Positions 42,944 to 51,460 of a stretch of DNA of 63,652 nucleotides are shown here, in pieces (the stretch's first letter is position 1; each line of letters starts with the position of its first letter). Below the pieces are notes generated by a model. It made no database searches and was not told the DNA's origin. It saw only the letters and a program-made list of their open reading frames with translations. Position numbers and translations under genes: made by a program. Origin of the DNA: Clostridia bacterium (GTDB taxonomy: Bacteria; Bacillota; Clostridia; TANB77; CAG-508); the NCBI GenBank assembly GCA_900754285.1, contig CAAECB010000046.1, positions 1 to 63,652 of the forward strand, written 5' to 3'.

Positions 42944-44473
42944 ATGAAAGAATCCTTAAAAAAGTTTTTTAGAATTTTTATAAAGTTAAGAGGAATGTTT
43001 TGCTTAGAAGAGTTCGAATTAGGCGAACCAAAAGAGGAAAACAATGAAAAAGATATTAAAATAACAGAAATAACTGAAAAAAGTGACATTCATGATGAAA
43101 TAGATGTCATAAAAGAATTAAAAAACTTAGAGGAGGAAAAAAAGAAAAAAATAGACTTTGAAAAAAAGTCAATAGTAAAAAGGCTGTATGTTCTGGAACA
43201 GCAGATATCAGTATTTGAAAAAGCATTCCCAAAAGAAAGCAAAAAATTTCTGGATAAAATAGAAAAGTTAAGAAAAGAATATAATGTATCATTAGAAAAA
43301 AGCAAAAAAGACTTAACTTTTGAAATAGATCCAGAAGCAGATGGTTTTAAGTTAGGAGAGGTAATAAAAATTGAAAAAGAAGTAGAACGTTTTGTCAACA
43401 AAGAAGTAAAGTTCAACAGTATATCTAATAGAATACAAAAACTAATAGTAAAGTTAAATATTTTGTATAATGTTACATTAGTGCAAAATAAGACACATGA
43501 AAAAGAAAAAGCAGCTTTACAATTAGTAAATGCAAAAAATAAACTAAAAGAAATTACTGAAGGACTAGAAGGATATGAATTAATTCTTAATGATAAACGT
43601 CTTAAAGACCGGTTAATTGATTTAGTAGCTTATGCAGAATATCTTATTACAAAAACAAGCATAAGAAATACAGAACAATTACCAAGAACTATAATACAAG
43701 ATTTGCTTAAATTAAATACATTTAGCAATTTTGATTATGTAGATGAATTTTTCATTTTTATTACACAAGAAATTACTAACTTGCATAATTATGCAGTAAA
43801 ACTTGATAAAGAAACAGAAAGCATCATAGAAAGAGAAGAAGAAAAAATACTAGAAATCATATTATGTTATGATAAAGAAAAAAATTTATTTAACATGAAT
43901 TTCTGGAATGATTTCTTAGAATACGAAACAGATGTAATAATAATGTCAGAAAAAATAAAAGGGCAGAGAGAAAAAGTAAAATTGTTAGAAACAATGGCAA
44001 TAAGCATAAAAGAAGAATACGTGTTAGAAAATCCATTGGAAAAAACAAGATTTACATTAACCAAAATTTTAAATCAAACACAGGATGACACAATATTACT
44101 GATGTTAAAATTCTTAGAAAAAGTTCCAAAAGAAGAAATCACATTTAAAGAAATTTATTTCTTATTATTAACATTTGATGTTTTACACTTTATCGACAAA
44201 TTACCAAATGAATTAAATAAAGAAATAAAAAAATATAAGGAAAAATATCCATATACAAGAGAGGAGATAGCATCAAAAAGAGAAGCAGTCTACAATTCTA
44301 CAGAAAGTAAAGAATATATTGTAGCAATTACATTAAAAGACAATGAAAAAGTAATAAAACCAAATTTAATTAAAGCATTAAAACAATTAAATTTGGATTT
44401 TGTAGAACAGGAAAATGAAATACTATTGAATAACTATTATTTTAAACAGTTAAACAGCTTAAAAAACATGTAG
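42944..44473 (+). CDS. Unrecognised 509-aa coiled-coil protein of the vWA/kinase island
   Basis: No family recognised. Almost wholly helical and highly charged: a short hydrophobic/basic start (FFRIFIKLRGMFCLEEF), then Lys/Glu-rich coils (about 65-185: LKNLEEEKKKKIDFEKKSIVKRLYVLEQQ), a middle with YELILNDKRLKDRLIDLVAYAEYLI, and a C-terminal part with LMLKFLEKVPKEEITFKEIYFLLLTFDVLHFIDKLP and a final alpha/beta segment (IKALKQLNLDFVEQENEILLNN). No catalytic motif is visible. Loose resemblance to TelA in helical layout only. Start: AAAGGAAGGACAAAAA precedes ATG 42944. A likely scaffold or kinase substrate, by position. Confidence 0.6.
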   Translation: MKESLKKFFRIFIKLRGMFCLEEFELGEPKEENNEKDIKITEITEKSDIHDEIDVIKELKNLEEEKKKKIDFEKKSIVKRLYVLEQQISVFEKAFPKESKKFLDKIEKLRKEYNVSLEKSKKDLTFEIDPEADGFKLGEVIKIEKEVERFVNKEVKFNSISNRIQKLIVKLNILYNVTLVQNKTHEKEKAALQLVNAKNKLKEITEGLEGYELILNDKRLKDRLIDLVAYAEYLITKTSIRNTEQLPRTIIQDLLKLNTFSNFDYVDEFFIFITQEITNLHNYAVKLDKETESIIEREEEKILEIILCYDKEKNLFNMNFWNDFLEYETDVIIMSEKIKGQREKVKLLETMAISIKEEYVLENPLEKTRFTLTKILNQTQDDTILLMLKFLEKVPKEEITFKEIYFLLLTFDVLHFIDKLPNELNKEIKKYKEKYPYTREEIASKREAVYNSTESKEYIVAITLKDNEKVIKPNLIKALKQLNLDFVEQENEILLNNYYFKQLNSLKNM

Positions 44474-44486
44474 CAGGAGGAAAAAT

Positions 44487-45182
44487 ATGATAAATTTTAC
44501 TAGATTCACATCAGACAATATAAACATTTTTCTGATTTTAATTGATTGCTCAAAATCAATGGAAGAAAGACATGAAGAAGTCATAAAAGGATTAGAAAGC
44601 TTTAAAAAAAGTTTTAAGAATTTTCCAGAAGTAGATTCAATAAGGGTTTCATTAAGTTACTTTAATGACGAAGTAAAGCTTGGTGAATACAAACCTATAA
44701 AAAATATGAAAATAGATCACTATTATGAAGGAGGAACATGGCTCAACTATGCAATACTGGAAGCAGCAGAAAATTTAAGACAATACATAGATGAGGTATA
44801 TGAAGAAACAAAAATCATTCCAAGAGCAACATTTATAGTATTATCTGATGGAGACCCTTGTGGAGATCCAGTAAGTGAAAATAAAGGAAGAGAGACAATA
44901 AGAAATTTGAATTTACAAGGCATAACAACAGCATTTGTAGCTTGTGGAAACATGGGAAAAGAATACGGAAAACAAATGGAATTCATGTCAACTATAAAAG
45001 TAAAGGATATTGAACACTTCTTTGGAAAAGAATTATCTGAATCTTGTAAAGAACAGTCAAGAAGTTTAAGTCCTTTAGGTTCAAGTTTTTTTAGTCAGGT
45101 AAAAAGTTCTGGAGAAAGTTCATCAAATTATTCACAGACCACAGCACAGGCATTAGAAGATGAAGATTGGTTCAATCAATAG
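44487..45182 (+). CDS. TerY-like von Willebrand A domain protein
   Basis: vWA protein with an intact metal-ion-dependent adhesion site: DCSKS (DxSxS) in ILIDCSKSMEERHEEV, Thr in YYEGGTWLNYAI, and Asp in VLSDGDPCGDP. Also FFNDEV-like SYFNDEVKLGEYKPI and GITTAFVACGNMGKEYGKQMEFMSTI. 231 aa, single-domain, cytoplasmic, as in TerY of the ter gene clusters. The last 35 residues are Ser-rich (SLSPLGSSFFSQ..SSGESSSNYSQTTAQ), a plausible phosphorylation segment. Start: GCAGGAGGAAAAAT precedes ATG 44487, 13 bases after the coiled-coil gene. Confidence 0.88.
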   Translation: MINFTRFTSDNINIFLILIDCSKSMEERHEEVIKGLESFKKSFKNFPEVDSIRVSLSYFNDEVKLGEYKPIKNMKIDHYYEGGTWLNYAILEAAENLRQYIDEVYEETKIIPRATFIVLSDGDPCGDPVSENKGRETIRNLNLQGITTAFVACGNMGKEYGKQMEFMSTIKVKDIEHFFGKELSESCKEQSRSLSPLGSSFFSQVKSSGESSSNYSQTTAQALEDEDWFNQ

Positions 45183-45206
45183 TGACATTAAAAATATTAA
45201 GAACAA

Positions 45207-45241
45207 TTAGGTTGGAAAAATATTATATTTTTCCAACCTAA
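45207..45241 (+). promoter_or_regulatory. Perfect 16-bp stem-loop between vWA and kinase genes
   Basis: TTAGGTTGGAAAAATA (45207-45222), loop TTA, TATTTTTCCAACCTAA (45226-45241). No T run follows, so it is not a standard intrinsic terminator. It ends 16 bases before the kinase start and could act in mRNA processing, stability or translation control. Confidence 0.8.
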
Positions 45242-45256
45242 AGTAGAGGTAAAAAT

Positions 45257-47605
45257 ATGACAATAACAAAACGGATATTTAATTATTTTTTTGAAAATGT
45301 AAACAAAGCATCTTACACACTCATTTCAGAAGGAAAAGGAAAAGAAGAAATATATTATAGTAAATTCAAAAGTAAATTTTATATCATCATTAAAGATGAA
45401 GAGTTAGGAAGAAGCTGCTATAATATAATATCAGAGATGTATAAGAGAGCAAGCGAAATAAAAGGTCAATTCGAATATATCTGGAATTTTAAAATAAATA
45501 GATTTTTATCAGAAAACAAATCTGTTTATATGATTTCAGGAAAATGTGTAAATTATAAAAATGTTGTTGAATTTGAAAAAAATCAACACAAAGAATTGAC
45601 ATATAGTGAAAAAATAAAAAGAGCATTGCAGAGGTTTGACTTTACAATAGCTATGAATAAAAATGGCTATTATTTAAACAAACAAAGGTTAAACCCAGAA
45701 AAACTCAATACATTTTCTGGTTTTATTTCTTCTTTTGAAGTAAATGATTCACCATCTGAATCTGTTTTAGACAGCAATAACTTTAGCATTATAGAGCAAA
45801 TACATAATGAATTTTGCCCCCAAAAAGGAATAAAAGAGTTTTACAATGAATTAGCCAGAAAAGGGAAAGTCAATGATAATGCAGAACTTCCATATGGAAA
45901 AAATATTATGGAAATCTGTTACAATTACTATTACGAAGTAAGATTGAAGGTAGAATTCATCCATAAAAAATTAGTTATGGAAAAAGTAAAATATGAATTC
46001 GCATATAAAGTTTCAGATATTACAGTATATGAAAAAATATTTGAAGATGAATATGCAACACATTATAAAATTAAAGGAGAGGATTATTGCTTAAAAATTT
46101 ATAAAGAAAATGTAGACCTTAAGCAAATGGAAAAAAATTTAGACTGGATGTTAGCAATAAGAACAAAAATATTAAAAGAAATATTAAAACAAAAATGTTT
46201 TATACCATATAAAAAAGCATATTACAATTACAAATTTATAGGGTATATCTATCAATATGTTGATTTGTCAAAACAGAACATTATTGAAATAAGAGATAAA
46301 AAAATTGCAAATGTTCCAAAAGCAAAAATGCTTATAAGATTAATAAATCAAATGAGCGAAATAATAGACGGAGGAATATATTCATTTAGTCAGAATCCAT
46401 TTACAAAAGTTTTAATATTAAAATCTGAAAAAGACCAAGTACAAGTAGTAAACATAGATTTTTTAAGTGCACAAAAAAATAATGAAAAAAATCAAAAATA
46501 TATTTATAATTACTTAAAAGTAGTAATTGGTGAAGACAATAATCTTTCAAATTTAAACTTTAGTTTAACTGAAGAGCCAGCAGATTTGGATTGGGTAGAA
46601 AGGGAATTAGGCAAATTAAGTGTAGCATTAAAAAGCTACATAAAAACACATACCAAATTTTGCAAAGTACATAAAATGTACTATAATAACGATTTTATAG
46701 TATGTCCCAAATGCTTTCCAAATGAAAAAGATATAGAAAAAGAAGATTTGGAAGAAATTATACGAAATGTAAAAAGCATAGGAGAAGGAGGAGAAGCCGA
46801 AATTTATCCATACAGGAGAGAATATGTGATAAAGAAATTTAAAGAACAAGTAGACATAAACACAAAAGTAGTAATAATAGCAAAAGTACTAAGTAAAAAA
46901 AATATACTTGAAGCAGAAAATCAAAAAAATCTAAAATATCATTATATTATCCCAGAAAAGTTAGTAGTAGGAGAGAACAAACTTGGATATATTATGAAAA
47001 AGGTAGAAGGACAAGATATAATAGTCTTAAGGGATAGAAAGATTGTATACAAATATGGTTTTAAGCGGAAAGATATTCTTGAAATCTTAATAGCAATGGG
47101 AAAAGGTATAGAAACCTTACACTCAAAAGCAAACATCTTTATTGGTGATTTAAATGGAGGGAATGTTTTATTTGATAAAAATAAAAATGTATATTTCCTT
47201 GATTTTGATGGAATGGGAATAGATGATATAGTTCCAGATTATTTAACAAAATCATTTGTTGACCCAATCTCACAAAAAAACAACCAAATCAGTATGAAAG
47301 ATGATTGGTACTCATTTGCAATACAGGCTTTTTATTACTTAACAAATGTACATCCATTTAAAGGAAGATATCTTGTAGAAGGTATAAATATGGATATTAC
47401 TGAAAGAATGGAAAAAAGAATATCTATATTAGGAGACCACAATATTGAAATACCAACAATTGCAGAGCCTTGGAATTGGATGAACAATAACCTACAAGAT
47501 AAATTTTTATCAATTTTTGAAGGAAGTGATAGAGAAAGTATTGTTCCATTATTAATAGAACAGTATAAAATGTTATATCATATGGACTTTGACTTAAAAA
47601 ACTAA
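45257..47605 (+). CDS. Large protein kinase-like protein with two kinase lobes and a zinc knuckle
   Basis: Seen in order: an unrecognised N-terminal region (1-250). Next a degenerate kinase-like domain (about 253-405: ATHYKIKGEDYCLKIYK, then VQVVNIDFLS at the DFG position). Then a zinc knuckle C469-x2-H472...C483-x2-C486. Last a fuller kinase domain (about 503-705) with glycine loop GEGGEAEIY, Lys in YVIKKF (526-527), catalytic loop FIGDLNGGN (D631, N636; the HRD His/Arg are replaced), metal motif LDFDG (D649) and a DDWYSFAI helix. The key Lys, Asp and Asn of an active kinase remain. 782 aa. Start: AGTAGAGGTAAAAAT precedes ATG 45257, a weak site. Last gene of the phosphatase/vWA operon. Confidence 0.78.
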   Translation: MTITKRIFNYFFENVNKASYTLISEGKGKEEIYYSKFKSKFYIIIKDEELGRSCYNIISEMYKRASEIKGQFEYIWNFKINRFLSENKSVYMISGKCVNYKNVVEFEKNQHKELTYSEKIKRALQRFDFTIAMNKNGYYLNKQRLNPEKLNTFSGFISSFEVNDSPSESVLDSNNFSIIEQIHNEFCPQKGIKEFYNELARKGKVNDNAELPYGKNIMEICYNYYYEVRLKVEFIHKKLVMEKVKYEFAYKVSDITVYEKIFEDEYATHYKIKGEDYCLKIYKENVDLKQMEKNLDWMLAIRTKILKEILKQKCFIPYKKAYYNYKFIGYIYQYVDLSKQNIIEIRDKKIANVPKAKMLIRLINQMSEIIDGGIYSFSQNPFTKVLILKSEKDQVQVVNIDFLSAQKNNEKNQKYIYNYLKVVIGEDNNLSNLNFSLTEEPADLDWVERELGKLSVALKSYIKTHTKFCKVHKMYYNNDFIVCPKCFPNEKDIEKEDLEEIIRNVKSIGEGGEAEIYPYRREYVIKKFKEQVDINTKVVIIAKVLSKKNILEAENQKNLKYHYIIPEKLVVGENKLGYIMKKVEGQDIIVLRDRKIVYKYGFKRKDILEILIAMGKGIETLHSKANIFIGDLNGGNVLFDKNKNVYFLDFDGMGIDDIVPDYLTKSFVDPISQKNNQISMKDDWYSFAIQAFYYLTNVHPFKGRYLVEGINMDITERMEKRISILGDHNIEIPTIAEPWNWMNNNLQDKFLSIFEGSDRESIVPLLIEQYKMLYHMDFDLKN

Positions 47606-47649
47606 GTGTTAAACCCAGAAAATAATTTAGGATAAAAGATTCCACATCA

Positions 47650-47688
47650 AAAGAAACTCAGTTTATTAATATAAATTGAGTTTCTTTA
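47650..47688. terminator. Bidirectional terminator
   Basis: Stem AAAGAAACTCA/TGAGTTTCTTT between the kinase gene and the convergent XRE gene. Confidence 0.7.
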
Positions 47689-47722
47689 AACATATAAATA
47701 AATTATCACAAAATAATTTTCC

Positions 47723-48097
47723 TCATGCTGATAATATAAAATTTTTATTAGCCATAAGCAAATTTTTAATTAATTCAATTTGTTTTTTAGACAAATGACT
47801 ATTACCATCAAGGCCAAATAAGTTTTTAGCCAATAAAGCAATATCTACATCAGTATTAGTATTAGCATCTTCACCATTTCTATCATCTGAAAGACCAAGT
47901 AAATAGTCAACAGACACATTAAAAGCAGAGGCAATTTTAGTTATTACATCTAAACGAGGAATTCTATCACCACTTAAATATCTAGAAATCGTTACATTAG
48001 AAATTCCGATTTTATTAGATAAATCAACTTGGCTCATATTAAAGTCTTCCATCAAAACAATTAAGCGATAACTAAATTTCTCCATATCAAAATCCAT
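47723..48097 (-). CDS. XRE-family HTH regulator
   Basis: 124-aa regulator. A Cro/C1 HTH spans about residues 9-67 (LIVLMEDFNMSQVDLSNKIGISNVTISRYLSGDRIPRLDVITKIASAF). An acidic linker follows (DDRNGEDANTNTDVDIA), then a C-terminal helical part (LSKKQIELIKNLLMA). Start: ATAGGAGGTTGAC precedes ATG 48097. It lies in reverse orientation just after the vWA/kinase island and could be its regulator or simply an independent gene. A palindrome in its promoter suggests self-control. Confidence 0.85.
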   Translation of the reverse strand: MDFDMEKFSYRLIVLMEDFNMSQVDLSNKIGISNVTISRYLSGDRIPRLDVITKIASAFNVSVDYLLGLSDDRNGEDANTNTDVDIALLAKNLFGLDGNSHLSKKQIELIKNLLMANKNFILSA

Positions 48098-48117
48098 GTC
48101 AACCTCCTATAACTAAT

Positions 48118-48146
48118 ATTATAGAACTATAACCGTACAGGTTAAA
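48118..48146 (-). promoter_or_regulatory. XRE promoter with an embedded palindrome
   Basis: Minus-strand -10 TATAAT (48118-48123) and a weak -35 (48141-48146). Between them lies AACC-GTACA-GGTT (48131-48143), a 13-bp palindrome in a position where a repressor would block RNA polymerase. The rest of 48147-48346 shows no gene. Confidence 0.5.
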
Positions 48147-48346
48147 AATAAATTTCCAAAGTTATAAAAATACAAACGATTATTAACCAATAGGAAAATA
48201 TCAAAAAATAAGGTTAAAAACCAGTAAGTAGATATGATAAAAACTTAGACATAATAATGCAATACATAAAAAATGGAAAAATATAATATACCAAATATTT
48301 AGTAAGTTATATAAAGGATGTTTTTGATATTAGGAAAGTGGAATCA

Positions 48347-49147
48347 TCATTTTAAATCAGTTATAAAATCATAAAAATTATGAAATTCATAACCTTGGCT
48401 TCTCAAAAAATAAATAGAATCTTTTAAAATAGAAGCGGTATCATTTACATCACCAGAATCATGCATTAAAATAACCAGAGTACCTTTATTTTTAGATGTT
48501 TTTTTCAAATTGTTCAATAATTGATAGCTAGAGGTTTTAACTTCAGAATCTTTATTCAAACAATTCCAATCAACATAAGCATAATTCAAATAATTTAATA
48601 AAGAAAGTGCTTGCTTTTTATTAGATTTGTAAGCTTTAGCCATATAACCATTAGGAAAACGAAAAACATGTGAACAGTAATTTTCTATGCCAAGGACATT
48701 ACCAATTTCTTTATCAGTAGACAAAATCTCATTCTTAAAACTTTCATTACTTTGATAGAATTTTTCGTTATTGTGGTCATAGCCATGATTAGCAATAAAA
48801 TGACCTTCATCATATTCACGTTTAATTAAATCTGGATTTTCTTTTACATATTTACCAACAACAAAAAATGTAGCTTTTACATTTTCTTCTTTTAAAATAT
48901 CAAGAACTTCAGGAGTGCATTTTTTTCTAGGACCATCATCAAATGTCAAATAAGCAATTTTATCAGTATTATTTGAAAGATTGTTAAATGTATTTTGTAA
49001 GTTTTCACTTATAGCAGAATTAGAGTTTAATGAAACAGCTAAAATAGGAGAGTCATGAATAGAAAAAGAGAATAAAATTAAAAGAATTAAGCATAAAATA
49101 CAAAAAAAGAATAATAAAAATCTCTTTCTAAAAATAAAAATATGCAT
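48347..49147 (-). CDS. Polysaccharide deacetylase (NodB domain)
   Basis: Probably removes acetyl groups from peptidoglycan or another wall polymer outside the cell. Seen: an N-terminal membrane helix (about residues 9-30) and a NodB domain with motif 1 TFDDGP (68-73, catalytic and metal Asp), motif 2 H121-x3-H125 (ANHGYDHN), FRFPNGY (motif 3) and VILMHDSG (motif 5). 266 aa. It resembles PdaA/PdaB-type sporulation deacetylases, but the exact class cannot be fixed. The ribosome site GGGGGG lies inside a strong hairpin (49151-49181). It follows the transglycosylase gene in the same direction. Confidence 0.92.
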   Translation of the reverse strand: MHIFIFRKRFLLFFFCILCLILLILFSFSIHDSPILAVSLNSNSAISENLQNTFNNLSNNTDKIAYLTFDDGPRKKCTPEVLDILKEENVKATFFVVGKYVKENPDLIKREYDEGHFIANHGYDHNNEKFYQSNESFKNEILSTDKEIGNVLGIENYCSHVFRFPNGYMAKAYKSNKKQALSLLNYLNYAYVDWNCLNKDSEVKTSSYQLLNNLKKTSKNKGTLVILMHDSGDVNDTASILKDSIYFLRSQGYEFHNFYDFITDLK

Positions 49148-49150
49148 AAA

Positions 49151-49181
49151 AATCCCCCCATATAATTTATATGAAGGGATT
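49151..49181 (-). promoter_or_regulatory. Hairpin covering the deacetylase ribosome site
   Basis: On the minus strand AATCCCTTCATATA pairs with TATATGGGGGGATT (14 bp, two G-U) around a 3-nt loop, and is followed by TTTT and the ATG. It is both a possible terminator for the upstream transglycosylase gene and a lock on the deacetylase ribosome site. Confidence 0.75.
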
Positions 49182-49221
49182 GAATTTAATATGCATTTAG
49201 TAACTAAAATTTTTAATCAGA

Positions 49222-49920
49222 TTAGTAAGAATAAGAAAGAAAAGGTAATGCTTGTTCTTGAGTTATATATCCATATTCTTGCATTTTTTTAATAACATGT
49301 GCTTGTCTTTTTTTGGCTAAAGTTAAATTAACATTAGGAGAATAAAGAGAAGGAGCATTAGGAACACCAGCTAACATAGAAGATTCATCTAAATTTAAAT
49401 CCTTTGGGTCTTTATCATAATATCCATGGCTAGCATCATAAATTCCATAAAAGCCATCTCCAAAATATGCTGTATTAACATATATTTCAAAAATTTGATT
49501 TTTAGTATAATTCTTTTCTAAATCATAAGCAGCAAAGATCTCACCAAGTTTGCGAGTCCAAGATTGCTCTTGGCTAAAGACAATATTTTTAGCAACTTGT
49601 TGAGTTATAGTACTACCACCTTCTTGCAATTCTTTAGTTTTTAAGTTTATATAAAAAGCACGGCAGATAGCAATAAAATCAACAGGACCATGGTCATAAA
49701 ATCTGTGATCCTCAACAGCCACAACAGCATTTCTATATATATCAGACATTTTACTAAATTTAACAAAATTTTCTTTAGAAGTAACTTCTGTAACTCTATC
49801 TACTAAAGGCTTTTGTTTTAGTGCACTTGCATAAGTACTATATCCAATTATAAATAATATAGAAATAAGTACAATTATTAATATTAATAGTGTTAATATT
49901 AGTTTTTTAAAAAATTTCAT
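49222..49920 (-). CDS. mtgA: Monofunctional peptidoglycan glycosyltransferase (GT51)
   Basis: Polymerises lipid II into glycan strands. Seen: one membrane helix (about residues 7-29), then the GT51 motifs VAVEDHRFYDHG (catalytic E70), EGGSTITQQVAKN, RKLGEIFAAYDLEKNYTKNQIFEIYVNTAYFG and SMLAGVPNAPSLYSP. 232 aa with no transpeptidase domain, as in MtgA. Start: AAGGAAGATATAAAT precedes ATG 49920. Its partner downstream is the deacetylase, so both act on the wall. Confidence 0.95.
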   Translation of the reverse strand: MKFFKKLILTLLILIIVLISILFIIGYSTYASALKQKPLVDRVTEVTSKENFVKFSKMSDIYRNAVVAVEDHRFYDHGPVDFIAICRAFYINLKTKELQEGGSTITQQVAKNIVFSQEQSWTRKLGEIFAAYDLEKNYTKNQIFEIYVNTAYFGDGFYGIYDASHGYYDKDPKDLNLDESSMLAGVPNAPSLYSPNVNLTLAKKRQAHVIKKMQEYGYITQEQALPFLSYSY

Positions 49921-50149
49921 ATTTATATCTTCCTTTTATTTGACAAATAATAAAAAAATAAGGTTGCAAGAGCACATCTGCTTATTCTCATTTCCTATGT
50001 AAAATACTATACTATATTTTGAAATAAAAAACAAGTGAACATGGAAAAAAATACAATATCCATTGAATTTTTTTAATATATATAGTAGAATATGGGTATA
50101 ACAAAAGAGAGGAGAATAATAAAGCCTTAAGGAAAGGAAGATAACCAAA

Positions 50150-51460
50150 ATGCAAATAGTAATACTAATACTATTAATATTAGTAAATGCATATTTTGCA
50201 GCAAGTGAAATAGCATTTATCTCGTTAAATGATGCCAAAATACAAAAGATAGCAAAAGAGGGAAACAAAAAAGCGCAGCAAATAGAAAAGATGCTAAAAA
50301 ATCCAAGTAAATTTTTAGCAACAATACAAATAGGAATAACATTAGCAGGATTTTTATCAAGTGCATTTGCATCAGATGCATTTGCAAGTGAATTAGCACC
50401 AATATTAAATAGCGCAATGCCAGTATTAAGTGTAGAAGTATGGAACACAATATCAATAATATTAATAACAATAATATTATCATTTTTCACACTAGTATTT
50501 GGAGAATTAGTACCAAAAAGACTGGCAATGAAAAATTATGAAAAAATAGCATTTGCAACAATAGTATTTATAAAAGGACTATCAGTAATAGCATCACCAT
50601 TTGTAAAGTTTTTAACAACAGTAACAAATGGAGTATCAAAATTATTTGGAGTAGGAGAAAGTGATGAAGAAATAGTAACAGAAGAAGAAATAAAAATGAT
50701 GATAGACCAAGGCAAAGAAAAAGGTGTAATAGAAGAAGAAGAAAAGGAATTATTAAATAATGTATTTGAATTTGGGGATATAACAGTCTCAGAAATAATG
50801 ACACATAGAAAAGATATATTTGCAGTAGATATACACACAAGTGCAGAAGAGCTATTACAAGAAATATCAGATGAAGATTATAAATATAGTAGAATACCAG
50901 TTTATGATGAAACAATAGATGATATAAAAGGAATATTATATGTAAAAGATATTCTAAAAAATATGAACAAAAAAACATTTAAAATTAAAAATATTATGCA
51001 TGATGCGTATTTTGTACCACAAACAAAAATGATAGATGATTTGTTTAAAGAGTTGCAAAAAAATAAAATGCAAATGGCAATAATTCTTGATGAATATGCA
51101 GGAACTGCAGGATTAATAACAATGGAAGATATTTTAGAAGAATTAGTTGGAGAAATATATGATGAATATGATAATGAAGAATCTGAATATGAAAAAATAG
51201 ATGAAAACACATATATTTTATCAGGAAGTATGCCAGTATATGATGTAAACAAATTATTAAATGCAAAAATTCCAGAAGGTGATTATGATACATTATCAGG
51301 TTTTTTACAAGATGAATTAGACAGAATTCCAGAAGAAGAGGAAAATCCAATAATAGAAACAGAAGAAATAACATATAAAATAGAAGAATATGAAGATAAA
51401 AGAATATTAAAAGTAAAAGCATGTAAAAATAATCATAATCAAAATGAGGAGGAAAAATAA
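50150..51460 (+). CDS. CNNM/HlyC-CorC family membrane protein
   Basis: Membrane protein of the CNNM/CorC family, whose members affect Mg2+ or other divalent cation transport. Seen: DUF21 membrane domain (residues 1-175, with ANAYFAASEIAFISLNDAKI, LVFGELVPKRLAMKN), a pair of CBS domains (about 195-320: FGDITVSEIMTHRKDIFAVD, VKDILKNM, MQMAIILDEYAGTAGLITMEDILEELVGEIYDE) and the C-terminal CorC_HlyC domain (345-425). 436 aa. Start: AAGGAAAGGAAGATAACCAAA precedes ATG 50150. Its stop codon directly abuts the start of the WG-repeat gene. Confidence 0.93.
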   Translation: MQIVILILLILVNAYFAASEIAFISLNDAKIQKIAKEGNKKAQQIEKMLKNPSKFLATIQIGITLAGFLSSAFASDAFASELAPILNSAMPVLSVEVWNTISIILITIILSFFTLVFGELVPKRLAMKNYEKIAFATIVFIKGLSVIASPFVKFLTTVTNGVSKLFGVGESDEEIVTEEEIKMMIDQGKEKGVIEEEEKELLNNVFEFGDITVSEIMTHRKDIFAVDIHTSAEELLQEISDEDYKYSRIPVYDETIDDIKGILYVKDILKNMNKKTFKIKNIMHDAYFVPQTKMIDDLFKELQKNKMQMAIILDEYAGTAGLITMEDILEELVGEIYDEYDNEESEYEKIDENTYILSGSMPVYDVNKLLNAKIPEGDYDTLSGFLQDELDRIPEEEENPIIETEEITYKIEEYEDKRILKVKACKNNHNQNEEEK

